In this document: piece after piece, positions 1 to 8,758 of the stretch
Numbering within the stretch: position 1 is the first letter of the stretch
Layout of the letters: each line of letters begins with the position of its first letter
DNA from: Halobacteriales archaeon QS_5_70_17
GTDB lineage: Archaea; Halobacteriota; Halobacteria; Halobacteriales; Haloarculaceae
Direction of reading: 5' to 3'
Assembly (NCBI GenBank): GCA_003021975.1
Contig: PXRR01000008.1
Coordinates: 115,753 to 170,376, forward strand
Length of the DNA: 54,624 nucleotides
Program-made: the position numbers and the translations under genes
The notes under the pieces: model-generated
The model's database searches: none
The model's input: the letters and a program-made list of their open reading frames with translations, nothing else
What the model was told of the DNA's origin: nothing

Positions 1-563
1 TGGACGGTCGAGTCGCTGCAGTCGAGCAGTTCCGCCGTCGCCCGGAGATAGCCGTCTCCGGGGGTGGCCTCGCTCAGGAGTGATTCGATGCGGTCGCTCC
101 CGAGTCCGCGGATCGTCAGCGACTCGTTGGGGACGGCCTCGACGTGGAGGAACTCCTCGAGGAGGTCGAGACGAACCCGCTCGCCGGCGTACTCGATCCC
201 CTTCGGTGCGGGGACCGCGTCTCCGGCCTCGATTTCGGCGGCCGGGACCTTCTCGGGACCGTCGCTCCAGCGGACGAGGTCGTGGTCCGGGGTGACCCGG
301 AGTTCGCAGCCGCTCCGCGTCGCCACCTCGATGAGGTGGTCCGGCGCGGGGTGCTTCGACACCGCGTCGACGGGGCTCGTCGTCCGGTTCCCGTCGCCGT
401 CGACGGCGGGGACGCGGACCTCGGTTTCGAGTTCCTGGACCGCCGCCCCGAAGTCGTCGACGTCGGGGTCGTCGAGTCGCTCCTCGACGACCTCGCCGAT
501 TTTCCGGAACTGCTGGCTGCCGGATCCGTCTTCGATCCAGACCTTCGTCTCGGGATGGAAGCA
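1..563 (-). other. Intein N-terminal part within DP2 (splice domain blocks A and B)
   Basis: The extein motif HAAKRRN is followed immediately by CFHPETKVW, a typical intein block A with Cys1 encoded at 561-563. About 85 residues later comes VTPDHDLVRW, which fits block B (T-x-x-H). The segment between the known DP2 sequence and the window edge (about 188 residues) has no resemblance to polymerase. The insertion point, just before the catalytic core motif of DP2, matches my recollection of the PolII/PolC intein site in Pyrococcus and some haloarchaea. Blocks F and G and any homing-endonuclease domain would lie left of the window. Whether it is a full or mini-intein cannot be told from here. 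Confidence 0.9.
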
Positions 564-3428
564 GTTCCGGCGCTTCGCGGCGTGAAAGTACGGATGCGCG
601 TAGCCCACCGCCGCCGAGGTGAACCCGACCACGCGGCCGACGACCGCCGCGGAGGTGTGGGGGGCCATCCCGAAGACGAGTTCGCCGACGAGGTCGTCGC
701 GCTCCTCGACCCCGTAGAACGGCTCCATCCCGTAGTACTGCTCCAGGAGGGCGTCGACGAAGTCGGCGGTCTTGAGCATGTGCTCTGCGGCCCCCTCCGA
801 GAGGACGACGTCCTGGACCCGGAGTTCGACCAGCTGGTCGTCGTGGCGCAGCGGCTCTCCGTCCAGGTCGGTCTCGTAGCCGAGTTCGCGGAGGCGCTCG
901 GCGCTCACGTCCAGTTCCTCCGGGCGGACGGCGGTGACCGGCAGGTCGGTCATGTCGTAGCGGACCGTGCCGTCCTTGAACGAACTCACGCCGTGTTTCG
1001 CGCGGAGGATCCCCTTCTCGATCGGTTCGGGGATCTTGTGCGTCGAGGAGAGCCCCTTGACGCCTTTCAGGATGTCGAAGGCGTTAGGCCGCTCTCCGAC
1101 CTTCGACAGCGCCGACCGGTACTCGTCGGCGACGTCGACGACCCGGCGCTCGACGGCCTCGGCCTCCCGGTCGCAGCGGGGACAGACCGCGCGCCCCGAC
1201 TCGTCGGGGTCGACCTCGGTCCCGCAGTCCCAGCACTCGTAGACCGCCCGGGTGCGCTCCCCGCAGTCCGGACAGCGGGACTTGAACGACCGCGTCCCGC
1301 AGGCCGTACAGTCCCGGCGGGCGACGTCGACCTCGACCTGGCCGGCCTCGCCGCGCATCGAGTCGCTGTGGCCGGCGGCCGCGGCGACGTCGCGCTGGCT
1401 GCCGCCGGCCTCGCCGATGGGAAAGAGGGTGTGAACGGTCGGGCTCATCTCCCGGCTCTCCGACTTCTCCGGGCGGCCCATCCGGTTGCCGATCCGGGTG
1501 GGCGCCCGCTCGCGGACCGCGAAGGGGGCGACGGCCTCGACCGCCCGAATCGCGTTGTCGCCGCCGTCGTATGTCCGGGCCGCCTCCGGGAGGTCCGCGG
1601 CGCGCCAGTCACGGGTGAGGTCCCCGCTGTCCTCGTCGACGGTCGCGCCGAGCGTCTGCACCAGCGGCCGGGCGTCGGGCACCGTCACCCGCTCCTCGTC
1701 CCGGCTGTGCTCGACGAGCAGCGTCTCGAGGGCCCCGGTGACCGCGTCAGTCGCGGGGACCGTCAGCGTGGCCGTCTCGCCGCCGTCGGCGCTCACCCGA
1801 TCCGCTCCCGGGTCCGTCCCCGGTCCGGACCCGCCGGACGTCCGGAGCGCGCCCTCGCGGGCGACCGTCGCGGCCAGCGCCTCGAAGGCCTCGACCGGGA
1901 GGTCGTGCCAGAGGTAGGTGTACTTCGGGTGCAGCGGCGCGCCGTAGCCGTGGGCCCACGCCAGCGCCTCCGACGCGGTCGGGTCCGCGAGGTCGACGTG
2001 CGGGTCGTCGCGCAGCGCCTGGACGTCGGCGCCCGCCGCCTCCAGGTCCTTGACCCACCACTCGACGGTGTAGGAGGCCGGCGCGAGCGAGTGGTTGTTC
2101 TCGACGAACTCGCCGTAGTTGACGAGGTACTCGCCCAGGTCGAGGATCGCCTCGACGCCGTTGCGCACCTCGAGGGCCTCTTCGGGGTCGTCGATCCGGC
2201 GGACGTCGCCGTTCGCGAGGCGGACCGTCGGCCCCTCGATGGAGTCGACGGGGACGACCCCGGCGGCCTTCCCCGGTCGCTCGGTCTTGATCTGGGTGCC
2301 GGTCGCCAGGAAGTCGTCGACGAGGTGCATCGTCGCCGGGTGGACGCCGGCGGTGGCGAAGCCGTGGTTGCGCGCGCGACCGTACCGCAGCCGGAACCCC
2401 CCCGCCTCCGAGGGGTGGCCGAACACCGGCCGCCCGGCGATGAGGTCCCGGAGGAACTTCTCGCTGGCGTCGGCCCGCGGGGGGCCGTCGGGCGCGTCCT
2501 CGCTCCTGCTCTCGCCCTCGCCGTCTTCGGCCTGACCGCCGTCGGCGTCCCCCTCCTCGTCGGCGCCGTCGTCCCCGTCGCCGCCCTCGCCGATGGTGCC
2601 GTCGATGAGGTCCTGGAGCCACGGCCAGTCGACCTCGTCGAGTTGGCGGGTGTACCGCTGGATCTTCGGCGCCTTGAGCGCGATCCCCTCCGCGAGCACG
2701 AGGCACATCCCGCCGCGGGCGGAGTTGGTGTCGACCCGCTCGAGGTCCCGGAAGCCCGAGACCTCCTCGTCGCCGGTGGCCTCCCCGTCGAGCATGATCG
2801 GCATGTGCTCGGCGATGTAGGTCGCCTCCTTGTCCTTGGGCGCGTACTGGAGGCCGGTCTCCTTGTCGTACAGCGCCACCTCCTCGGCGTAGCGCTCGAT
2901 CTCGTCGCCGCGGGCGCGGTACTCGTCGACGCCGATCAGCGTCCGGGTGTAGTCGGCGACCAGCACCGACAGCGCCTGCGCAGTCCCGCCCGCCGACCGG
3001 ATCGGGCCGGCGTAGTAGACGTTGATGAACTCCGTCCCGTCGTCGTTCTCCAGCAGTTCGACGCGGTCGATCCCCTCGATGGGCGCGGCGACGACCCCCT
3101 CGGTCAGCAGGGCGACGGCCGTCCGGACGGCCCCCTCGACCTTCCCGGCGCGGGTGTCGTAGTCGCCCACCCGACCCTCGGCGAAGTCCGCCGCCAGTTC
3201 GAGGGCGGCCTCCTCCCGGGACATCTCGCCTTCCAGTTCGCGGACCCGCTCCGCGACCCCGTCGATGCCGAGGATGTTCTCGACGCGGTCGGCCATGTCC
3301 TTGGCGACCGGGATCTCGACCTCCGGTTCGGGGTCCCCGCCCCGCCCGCGGGCGGCGCGCGCGACCTCGAAGGCCTCGCCGAGGCGGGCCTCGATCCCCT
3401 CGAAGTAGCGCTCGTCCTCCGGTCTCAC
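1..3428 (-). CDS. polC: DNA polymerase II (family D) large subunit DP2, intein-containing, C-terminus outside window
   Basis: This is the catalytic large subunit of the archaeal replicative polymerase D. The reverse-strand frame is open from a GTG at 3428 to the left edge. An in-frame TGA lies only a few codons upstream of that GTG, which fixes the start. Family landmarks include NVYYAGPIRSAGGT near residue 130, HGFATAG and TMHLVDDFLATGTQ in the middle, and cysteine pairs (CTACG, CPDCG, CWDCG, CPRCD) around residues 700-755. The conserved HPYFHAAKRRN segment ends at residue 955. Directly after that Asn an intein begins, so the catalytic aspartate-rich motif expected next in the extein lies beyond the window. 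An acidic Gly/Asp-rich insert sits near residues 285-320. A small upstream reading frame overlaps the GTG and may be co-translated. I am very sure of the family. Confidence 0.95.
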   Translation of the reverse strand, partial: MRPEDERYFEGIEARLGEAFEVARAARGRGGDPEPEVEIPVAKDMADRVENILGIDGVAERVRELEGEMSREEAALELAADFAEGRVGDYDTRAGKVEGAVRTAVALLTEGVVAAPIEGIDRVELLENDDGTEFINVYYAGPIRSAGGTAQALSVLVADYTRTLIGVDEYRARGDEIERYAEEVALYDKETGLQYAPKDKEATYIAEHMPIMLDGEATGDEEVSGFRDLERVDTNSARGGMCLVLAEGIALKAPKIQRYTRQLDEVDWPWLQDLIDGTIGEGGDGDDGADEEGDADGGQAEDGEGESRSEDAPDGPPRADASEKFLRDLIAGRPVFGHPSEAGGFRLRYGRARNHGFATAGVHPATMHLVDDFLATGTQIKTERPGKAAGVVPVDSIEGPTVRLANGDVRRIDDPEEALEVRNGVEAILDLGEYLVNYGEFVENNHSLAPASYTVEWWVKDLEAAGADVQALRDDPHVDLADPTASEALAWAHGYGAPLHPKYTYLWHDLPVEAFEALAATVAREGALRTSGGSGPGTDPGADRVSADGGETATLTVPATDAVTGALETLLVEHSRDEERVTVPDARPLVQTLGATVDEDSGDLTRDWRAADLPEAARTYDGGDNAIRAVEAVAPFAVRERAPTRIGNRMGRPEKSESREMSPTVHTLFPIGEAGGSQRDVAAAAGHSDSMRGEAGQVEVDVARRDCTACGTRSFKSRCPDCGERTRAVYECWDCGTEVDPDESGRAVCPRCDREAEAVERRVVDVADEYRSALSKVGERPNAFDILKGVKGLSSTHKIPEPIEKGILRAKHGVSSFKDGTVRYDMTDLPVTAVRPEELDVSAERLRELGYETDLDGEPLRHDDQLVELRVQDVVLSEGAAEHMLKTADFVDALLEQYYGMEPFYGVEERDDLVGELVFGMAPHTSAAVVGRVVGFTSAAVGYAHPYFHAAKRRNCFHPETKVWIEDGSGSQQFRKIGEVVEERLDDPDVDDFGAAVQELETEVRVPAVDGDGNRTTSPVDAVSKHPAPDHLIEVATRSGCELRVTPDHDLVRWSDGPEKVPAAEIEAGDAVPAPKGIEYAGERVRLDLLEEFLHVEAVPNESLTIRGLGSDRIESLLSEATPGDGYLRATAELLDCSDSTV

Positions 3429-3655
3429 CGCGGCTCACCCCCCGCGCCGCCCTCGCTCCTTCCTCGCGTCAGTGCGACCGTCGAGTCCCCCCTCGGGCGC
3501 GGCGATCGGTCGTCCCCGTCCGGCGCTCCGGCGGTCGGCGCGGTCCCCGCGCGCGCTCGCCGCCGGTGCGTGTCGCTGGCGCTGGCGCCCCGTTCCGGCG
3601 CTCCGCGCGCGCGCGCCGGGGAGCGACAGGCCCCGGGAGCGTCCCCTGCGTGCAT
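3425..3655 (-). CDS. Possible small leaderless protein upstream of polC
   Basis: This is a 76-codon frame starting MHAGDAPGACRSPARARG. Its TGA overlaps the GTG of polC (GTGA overlap), which would suit translational coupling. A T-rich element (CTTTTTG on the minus strand, 3681-3687) lies about 30 nt upstream of the ATG, the spacing of a haloarchaeal TATA box with a leaderless start. The predicted protein is Arg/Ala/Gly-rich and low in complexity, and I recognise no domain. It could instead be a 5' untranslated region of polC that happens to be open. Confidence is low. Confidence 0.3.
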   Translation of the reverse strand: MHAGDAPGACRSPARARGAPERGASASDTHRRRARAGTAPTAGAPDGDDRSPRPRGDSTVALTRGRSEGGAGGEPR

Positions 3656-3680
3656 ACCGCCACCCGAGGGAAGGGGACGG

Positions 3681-3687
3681 CAAAAAG
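3681..3687 (-). promoter_or_regulatory. TATA-like element for the polC transcript
   Basis: A run of five T residues on the minus strand sits in otherwise GC-rich DNA, about 30 nt upstream of the ATG at 3655. It is the only AT-rich element on this strand between polC and the divergent gene at 3753. Confidence 0.45.
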
Positions 3688-3721
3688 TCTTCCACCCCGG
3701 CTCCGCTCCGGTCGCACGAAC

Positions 3722-3730
3722 ACTTTTGTG
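3722..3730 (+). promoter_or_regulatory. TATA-like element of the 3753 reductase gene
   Basis: The sequence acttttgtg is centred about 27 nt upstream of the ATG at 3753. This is the usual distance for a leaderless haloarchaeal transcript. Confidence 0.5.
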
Positions 3731-3752
3731 AACGTGCCTCCCGGTCTCGCCC

Positions 3753-4703
3753 ATGTCGAAGGACACGACTGTCGGTTTCGTCGGACTGGGCATCATGGGA
3801 CTGCCGATGGCCGAGAACCTCCTCGAGGCCGGCTACCCGGTAGCGGGGTACAACCGCTCGCCGGAAGCGGTCGAGCAGTTCGTCGACGCCGGCGGCGACG
3901 CCGGCGACTCCCCGCAGGACGTCGCCGCCAACTCCGAGGTCGTGATCACCTGCCTGCCGGACTCCCCGGACGTCGAGACGGCCGTCATCGGCGAGGGCAA
4001 GGGCGACGGCGCCGACGCCCCGGTCATCGCCGGCGTCAGCGAGGGGATGACGCTGATCGACATGTCGACGATCTCGCCGACGAGCACCGAGCGGATCGCT
4101 GACGAACTGGCGGCCCGGGGGGTCGCGATGCTGGACGCGCCGATCAGCGGCGGTGAGGAGGGCGCCATCGAGGGGACGCTCTCGATCATGGTCGGGGGCG
4201 ACGAGGGGGTGCTCGACGCCCACCGCGACCTGCTGGAGGTGCTGGGCGGATCGATCACCCACTGCGGTCCCACGGGCGCCGGGCAGGTGACGAAGGCCTG
4301 CAACCAGATCGTCGTCGCCGCCACCAACCTCGCGGTCAGCGAGGCGCTCGTCTTCGCGGAGAAGGCCGGCGCCGACCTCGAGGCGGTCGTCGAGGCGATC
4401 AGCGGCGGCGCAGCGGGCTGCTGGACGCTCGACAACCGCGCGCCCCGGATGATCCGCGGGAACTTCGAACCGGGGTTCTTTGCGGAGTACCAGTACAAGG
4501 ACCTCCGGATCGCCACCGACGCGGGGGAGGCCTACGGCTCGCCGATGCCCGCGACCGAACTCACCCACGAGATGTACAAGGCGATGGTCGAGAACGGGAT
4601 GGAATTCGACGACAACTCCGGCGTGATGCAGGTCATCGAGATGCTCGCGGGCACGGAGGCCCGGATCGGCGAGACGGAGGGCGGGGGCGAGCGCGGGGAC
4701 TGA
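3753..4703 (+). CDS. NAD(P)-dependent beta-hydroxyacid dehydrogenase (2-hydroxy-3-oxopropionate / 3-hydroxyisobutyrate type)
   Basis: A 316-residue soluble enzyme of the beta-hydroxyacid dehydrogenase family, which reduces or oxidises short hydroxyacids such as tartronate semialdehyde or 3-hydroxyisobutyrate with NAD(P). The N-terminus has the Rossmann motif GFVGLGIMGLPMA (GxGxxG, residues 7-19). The substrate-binding DAPISGGEEGA motif lies near residue 130. The catalytic-lysine helix GQVTKACNQ lies near 175-183, followed by the helical C-terminal dimerisation domain. Length is normal for the family (about 290-320). The ATG follows a TATA-like element by about 27 nt. The neighbours do not reveal a pathway, so the exact substrate is undecided. 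It converges with the prenyl synthase gene on the other strand. Confidence 0.85.
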   Translation: MSKDTTVGFVGLGIMGLPMAENLLEAGYPVAGYNRSPEAVEQFVDAGGDAGDSPQDVAANSEVVITCLPDSPDVETAVIGEGKGDGADAPVIAGVSEGMTLIDMSTISPTSTERIADELAARGVAMLDAPISGGEEGAIEGTLSIMVGGDEGVLDAHRDLLEVLGGSITHCGPTGAGQVTKACNQIVVAATNLAVSEALVFAEKAGADLEAVVEAISGGAAGCWTLDNRAPRMIRGNFEPGFFAEYQYKDLRIATDAGEAYGSPMPATELTHEMYKAMVENGMEFDDNSGVMQVIEMLAGTEARIGETEGGGERGD

Positions 4704-4720
4704 GGTTCGACCCGGACGAC

Positions 4721-5572
4721 TCACCGATCCCGGACGACGACGAACTCCGCGAGGTCCCGGAGGTACTTCACGGCCTGTCCGTTCCGGGACTCGGGGACGC
4801 TGGCGGTCTCGAGCGCCTCCAGCGCGGCGTCGGCCTCCCGGTGGGCGCGGTCGTCGGCCTCCTCGGGCGTGAGGTCCGTGATCTGGACCAGCGACGGCCG
4901 CTCCATCTCGGCGTCGTGGCCGGTCGGCTTGCCGAGGTCGTCGGCGTCGGCAGTCGCGTCGAGGACGTCGTCGCGGATCTGGAAGGCGACGCCGACCCGC
5001 TCGGCGTACCGGCCGAACGACTCGACGGTGTAGGGGTCGGCGTCGGCGGCGACCGCGCCGAGTTCGGCGGCCGCACGGAACAGCGCACCCGTCTTCCGGC
5101 GCGCCAGCGTCATGTACTCCTCCTCGGAGGCGGGCCGGGCGACCAGTTCGGTCGCCTCCCCCTCGCCGAGTTCGACCATCGCCTCGCTGACGACCTGCAT
5201 CGCCTGCTCGTCCTCGGAGAACAGCGCGAACGCCTCCCCGAGCAGTCCGTCGCTCGCGACGATCGCCGGTCCGAAGCCGTACTTCGACCACGCGGCGTCG
5301 ACCCCGCGCCGGAGTTCGGACTCGTCGATGATGTCGTCGATGACCAGCGAGGCGTTGTGGACGAGTTCGATTCCGACCGCGAAGTCGAGGGCGTCCTCGG
5401 CGCTGCCGCCGGCGGCCTCGCAGGCGAGGATCGTCACCGTCGGCCGCACGCGCTTGCCCCCGGACAGGGCGACGTGGCGCACCTGGTCGCCGAGCGCCGA
5501 CGGTTCCACCCCTCCGAGGACCTCCTCGAGGCGGTCCTCGACGCGGTCGCGCCGGGACTCCAGATACTCCAT
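4721..5572 (-). CDS. Polyprenyl diphosphate synthase (short-chain, IdsA/GGPP synthase-like)
   Basis: A 283-residue trans-isoprenyl diphosphate synthase, which condenses isopentenyl diphosphate with allylic diphosphates to build C15-C25 chains for archaeal lipids, quinones or carotenoids. The first aspartate-rich motif is DDIIDE near residue 80 and the second is RDDVLD near residue 200. The conserved GGKRVRP (residues 38-44), a KTGALFR helix and VAFQIRD are also present. Haloarchaea usually carry several paralogues, so product chain length cannot be deduced. The ATG directly precedes the typical start EYLE. Retinal and carotenoid genes lie elsewhere in the window, but no operon link to them is visible. 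Confidence 0.88.
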   Translation of the reverse strand: MEYLESRRDRVEDRLEEVLGGVEPSALGDQVRHVALSGGKRVRPTVTILACEAAGGSAEDALDFAVGIELVHNASLVIDDIIDESELRRGVDAAWSKYGFGPAIVASDGLLGEAFALFSEDEQAMQVVSEAMVELGEGEATELVARPASEEEYMTLARRKTGALFRAAAELGAVAADADPYTVESFGRYAERVGVAFQIRDDVLDATADADDLGKPTGHDAEMERPSLVQITDLTPEEADDRAHREADAALEALETASVPESRNGQAVKYLRDLAEFVVVRDR

Positions 5573-5675
5573 CCACCGAAGGGAGGGGCGCGCGGGGTTT
5601 GTAGGTGACGAAACGGGGGCCGCGAGGCCCCCGGAAGCGGCGCCGGCCCGCTTCGACCGACCGATTACGGGTCGA

Positions 5676-6641
5676 TCACGGCGGCTCGCCGCCGAACTCC
5701 TCGATGAGTTCCGGGACGACGTCGAAGAGGTCGTCGACGATGGCGTAGTCGGCGATGTCCATGATCGGCGCGTTGGAGTCGGTGTTGATCGCGACGATGG
5801 TCTCCGAGCCCTTCATGCCGGCGACGTGCTGGACGGCGCCGCTGATTCCGATGGCGATGTAGACCTCCGGCGTGACGACCTTCCCGGACTGGCCGACCTG
5901 TCGGTTCTTGGGGAGCCAGCCGGCGTCGACGATCGGCCGCGAGGACGACAGCGTGGCGTCCAGCGCGTCGGCCAGCGCCTCGACGAGTTCGATGTTCTCC
6001 TCCTCCTCGATGCCCCGCCCGACGGAGATGAGCACGTCGGCCTCGGAGATGTCGACGTCCCCGCCCCCGACCTCCTCGAAGCCCTTCACGGTGGATCTGA
6101 CGGTCGACTCGTCGATCTCCGGGTCGAACGACCGCACGTCGGCCGAGCCTTCGCCCTCGGCTTTCGGCCACTCGGCGGGGCGAACGGTGACGACGACCTC
6201 GGCGGCGTCGACGTCGACGGTCGTGGCGACCTTCGAGGCGTACATCTCGCGGGTCACCGACAGGCCGTCCTCGTGGGCGAGGTCGATGGCGTCGGTGACC
6301 AGCGGGACGTCCAGGCGTTCGGCGACTGCGGGCGCGTAGTCCAGCCCGTTGACGCTGTTGGGCAGCAGCAGCGTCCCGGCGCCGATCTCGTCGAACAGTT
6401 GCTCGACCGCCTGAACGTAGACGTCGTGGTTGAACTCGTTGCCGTCGTCGACGGCGTGGATCGCGTCGACGCCCTCGCGGTTCAGCTCCCCGGCGAAGCC
6501 CTCGGCGTCCCCGCCGATCACCGCGAGGTGGAGGTCGCCGCCCTGCGCGTCGGCCAGGTCGCGGCCGGCGGTGATCAGTTCGAGGCTCACGTCCCGGAGG
6601 TCGCCGCGGCGGTGTTCGGCGACCGCGAGCACGTCGCTCAT
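5676..6641 (-). CDS. etfA: Electron transfer flavoprotein alpha subunit
   Basis: A 321-residue ETF alpha subunit, which carries FAD and passes electrons from acyl-CoA or other flavin dehydrogenases to the quinone pool. The C-terminal FAD-binding domain is clear: [36 protein letters not shown] and [20 protein letters not shown] (roughly residues 225-300). The N-terminal part has the usual alpha/beta ETF fold with the [17 protein letters not shown] motif. The start codon ATG at 6641 overlaps the stop of etfB by 4 nt (ATGA), so the two subunits are translationally coupled. Confidence 0.93.
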   Translation of the reverse strand: MSDVLAVAEHRRGDLRDVSLELITAGRDLADAQGGDLHLAVIGGDAEGFAGELNREGVDAIHAVDDGNEFNHDVYVQAVEQLFDEIGAGTLLLPNSVNGLDYAPAVAERLDVPLVTDAIDLAHEDGLSVTREMYASKVATTVDVDAAEVVVTVRPAEWPKAEGEGSADVRSFDPEIDESTVRSTVKGFEEVGGGDVDISEADVLISVGRGIEEEENIELVEALADALDATLSSSRPIVDAGWLPKNRQVGQSGKVVTPEVYIAIGISGAVQHVAGMKGSETIVAINTDSNAPIMDIADYAIVDDLFDVVPELIEEFGGEPP

Positions 6642-7435
6642 CCCTCGACCACCCCTTTGTCGCGGAGCATCTCGGCGAGCTGCGCGGCCTCCTCGTTGGC
6701 GTCGCCGTCGAAGGTGACGACGTCGCTCTCGGTCTCGGGTTCGAACACGGCGGTCCGCTCGACGGGCGACTCGACGACGTCGGCGTCGAGTCCGAGGTCC
6801 TCCAGCCCCTGGACGTCGAGGGGCTTCGACTGGGCCTGCCGGATCCCCCGGAGGCTGGCGTACCGGGGCTCGTTGATCCCCGTCTGGATGGTCAACACGG
6901 CGGGCAGTTCGACGTCGGTCAGTTCCTCGACGCCGCCCTCCAGTTCCCGGCGGACGCTCGCGGTCCCCTCCGACAGGCTGCCCTGGTCGAGGTGGTTGAC
7001 GACCGCGGCCCACTCGAAGCCGACCCGCTCGGCGAGCGCGACGCCGGTGGCGCCGAAGGTGTCGTCGTTGGCCTGTACGCCCGAGAAGACGACGTCGGGG
7101 TCCTCGGCCTCGACGACGGACGCGAGGATCTCGGCCTTCGCGGCCACGTCCAGGTCGTCGGTGCCGGCGATCGTGTCGTCCCAGACGCGGATCGCGCGGT
7201 CGACCCCCTTCGCCAGCCCCATTCGGACGGTCTCCTCTGCGCGCTCGGGACCGATCGTTACCGAGACGACCTCCACGTCGTCGCCGTCCTCCCCGATCTG
7301 GACGGCCTCCTCGATGGCGTAGTCGTCCCACTCGTTGAGGTCGTACTCCAGGTACCGATCGTCGATGTCGAGGCCGTCGATCTCGAACTCGTCCTCGGCC
7401 TCGGCTACCTCCTTCACCGTGACGAGTATCTTCAT
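6638..7435 (-). CDS. etfB: Electron transfer flavoprotein beta subunit
   Basis: A 265-residue ETF beta subunit, partner of the alpha subunit directly downstream. It starts MKILVTVKEVAE. It contains the ETF beta signature VVSVTIGPERAEETVRMGLAKG (spanning roughly residues 55-77), the VFSGVQANDD loop near residue 117, and the conserved ELPAVLTIQTGINEPRYASL and IRQAQSKP segments near residues 175-202. A TTTAAC element on the minus strand lies about 28 nt upstream of the ATG, consistent with a leaderless etfBA transcript. No ETF-quinone oxidoreductase is present within the window. Confidence 0.93.
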   Translation of the reverse strand: MKILVTVKEVAEAEDEFEIDGLDIDDRYLEYDLNEWDDYAIEEAVQIGEDGDDVEVVSVTIGPERAEETVRMGLAKGVDRAIRVWDDTIAGTDDLDVAAKAEILASVVEAEDPDVVFSGVQANDDTFGATGVALAERVGFEWAAVVNHLDQGSLSEGTASVRRELEGGVEELTDVELPAVLTIQTGINEPRYASLRGIRQAQSKPLDVQGLEDLGLDADVVESPVERTAVFEPETESDVVTFDGDANEEAAQLAEMLRDKGVVEG

Positions 7436-7458
7436 GCGTCAGCTAGTCGCCCCCCTCG

Positions 7459-7466
7459 CGGGTTAA
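7459..7466 (-). promoter_or_regulatory. TATA-like element of etfBA
   Basis: The minus-strand sequence gtttaacc lies about 28 nt upstream of the etfB ATG, in the short AT-richer gap between etfB and the 7517 gene. Confidence 0.5.
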
Positions 7467-7516
7467 ACATTGAGGAACGGGACGCGAGCGACTGAACGTT
7501 TCGGAAGTCAGCCGGG

Positions 7517-8641
7517 TCACTCGTCGTCGCCGGGATCGACCGTGTCGACCTCCGGGAGGCTGATCAGGTTCTCCCGCCCGATCCGGAGCTTGTCGATCCG
7601 TCCCTCCTCGTCCATCGCGGAGAGCAACTGGGAGACCTTCGCGTTCGACCAGTCGGTTTCGGTGACGATGTCGGCCTGCCGCATGCGGCCGTCGCTGCGC
7701 CGGAGCAGGCGCTCGACGCGCTCCTCGTCGCTCAGGAGGTCCTCGTCGATGCCGTCGGTCCCGGCGGCCCCGGCACCCCCGGCGCTTCCGGCCGCCGCTT
7801 CGGCGTCAGCCCCGATTCCGGTTCCGGTTTCGGTCCCGGCGTCGCCCCCGGCGCTCCCGCCGCCGGCCGCGGGGGTCGATCCGGGATCGGAGCCGACGTC
7901 GGGCCCGTCCGCGGCGGCGGGAGCGCCGCCGTCACGCCGCCGAACAGCGGCGGGAGGGGCCCGCCGAGCGGGTTCTCGGAGCCGGGCCCCGGTCCGTCGG
8001 TTCCGTTGCCCCCGGGATCCGGCGTCGCAGTCGGCGTCGGCGTCGCGCCCGACCCCGGTCTGGCGACGATCTCGAGGTCGCCGTCGCCGAACGTCGCCGG
8101 GCCGGGCCACACCAGCGCTCCGTCGCGGATCGTCCACTGGCCGCGTGCGCTCCGGAGGACGTAGCGATCGGGTAACGAAATGACCAGCCGCTGGTCGGCC
8201 GCGAGCCCCGGGAGCCACGTCCCGTCGGGGGTCCGGAAGGCGTCGCCGACGACGAGCCGGCCGTCCTCGACCCGCGAGAAGTTGTTCCAGTCGAACGACA
8301 CCGCGAGCCGGCCGACCGCGCCCGTCTCGCGCTCCTCGAGCGTCGCGTTCCGGTCGACGTTCCCGACGGTCATCGGCCGGCCGGTCGCCTCGCTGGCGGC
8401 GCCGCTCGCCCGCCGGAAGGGGGCGACCGACGGGCCGACGTCCCCGCCGCGCTCGAACTCGGTGGCGAGGTCCCGGAACGCCTCCGTTTCGTTGGGACCG
8501 TCCAGCGAGTACCGCCGGACGACGGTGACGGTCGCGTTGCCGTCGGCCCGCAGGTCGATCCGGATGGTCGTCTCGCCGGCCTCGGGCGCGCCGCCGCTCC
8601 CCGCCCCCGCCGTGGAGGGCGAGCGGCGGCCTGAACCGCAT
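7517..8641 (-). pseudogene. Membrane-linked HTH regulator (extracellular beta domain + winged helix), frame broken twice
   Basis: Three pieces of one familiar haloarchaeal regulator lie in two frames. The start ATG at 8641 (27 nt after a TTTTG element) opens MRFRPPLAL in one frame. The extracellular domain (TTIRIDLRADGNATVTV through DLEIVARPG) is in a second frame, about 8580-7935. The C-terminal winged helix (MRQADIVTETDWSNAKVSQLL, ending EVDTVDPGDDE) is again in the first frame, about 7880-7517. The family normally has a signal peptide before the beta domain and one membrane helix between it and the HTH. Exactly these two hydrophobic stretches are missing at the two frame changes. As written the gene cannot make the usual membrane-anchored protein. 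Confidence 0.7.
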
Positions 8642-8723
8642 GGCACCGACTCGACACCCCTGTGGCAAAACCCTTTCCATGGCGCTCACGCCGGTCGATC
8701 CGGCGGGAGCCCCCCGAGTGGTC

Positions 8724-8733
8724 GAACTTTTAA
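8724..8733 (+). promoter_or_regulatory. TATA-like element of the 8759 secreted-protein gene
   Basis: The sequence gaacttttaac lies about 30 nt before the ATG at 8759. It is divergent to the regulator's own TATA-like element near 8665-8672. Confidence 0.5.
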
Positions 8734-8758
8734 CTCCCCGCCCGTATCACGCTCTACG

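Noticed and set aside
3600-3625. GC alternating run (gcgcgcgc), considered as a structural or Z-DNA signal
   Set aside because: Such runs are expected at this base composition and no flanking structure supports a function.
144-3731. A 1195-codon open frame on the plus strand opposite polC
   Set aside because: It is the antisense shadow of the polC codons in GC-rich DNA. The protein is repetitive in Asp, Val, Arg and Gly with no motif, while the minus strand gives a clear DP2.
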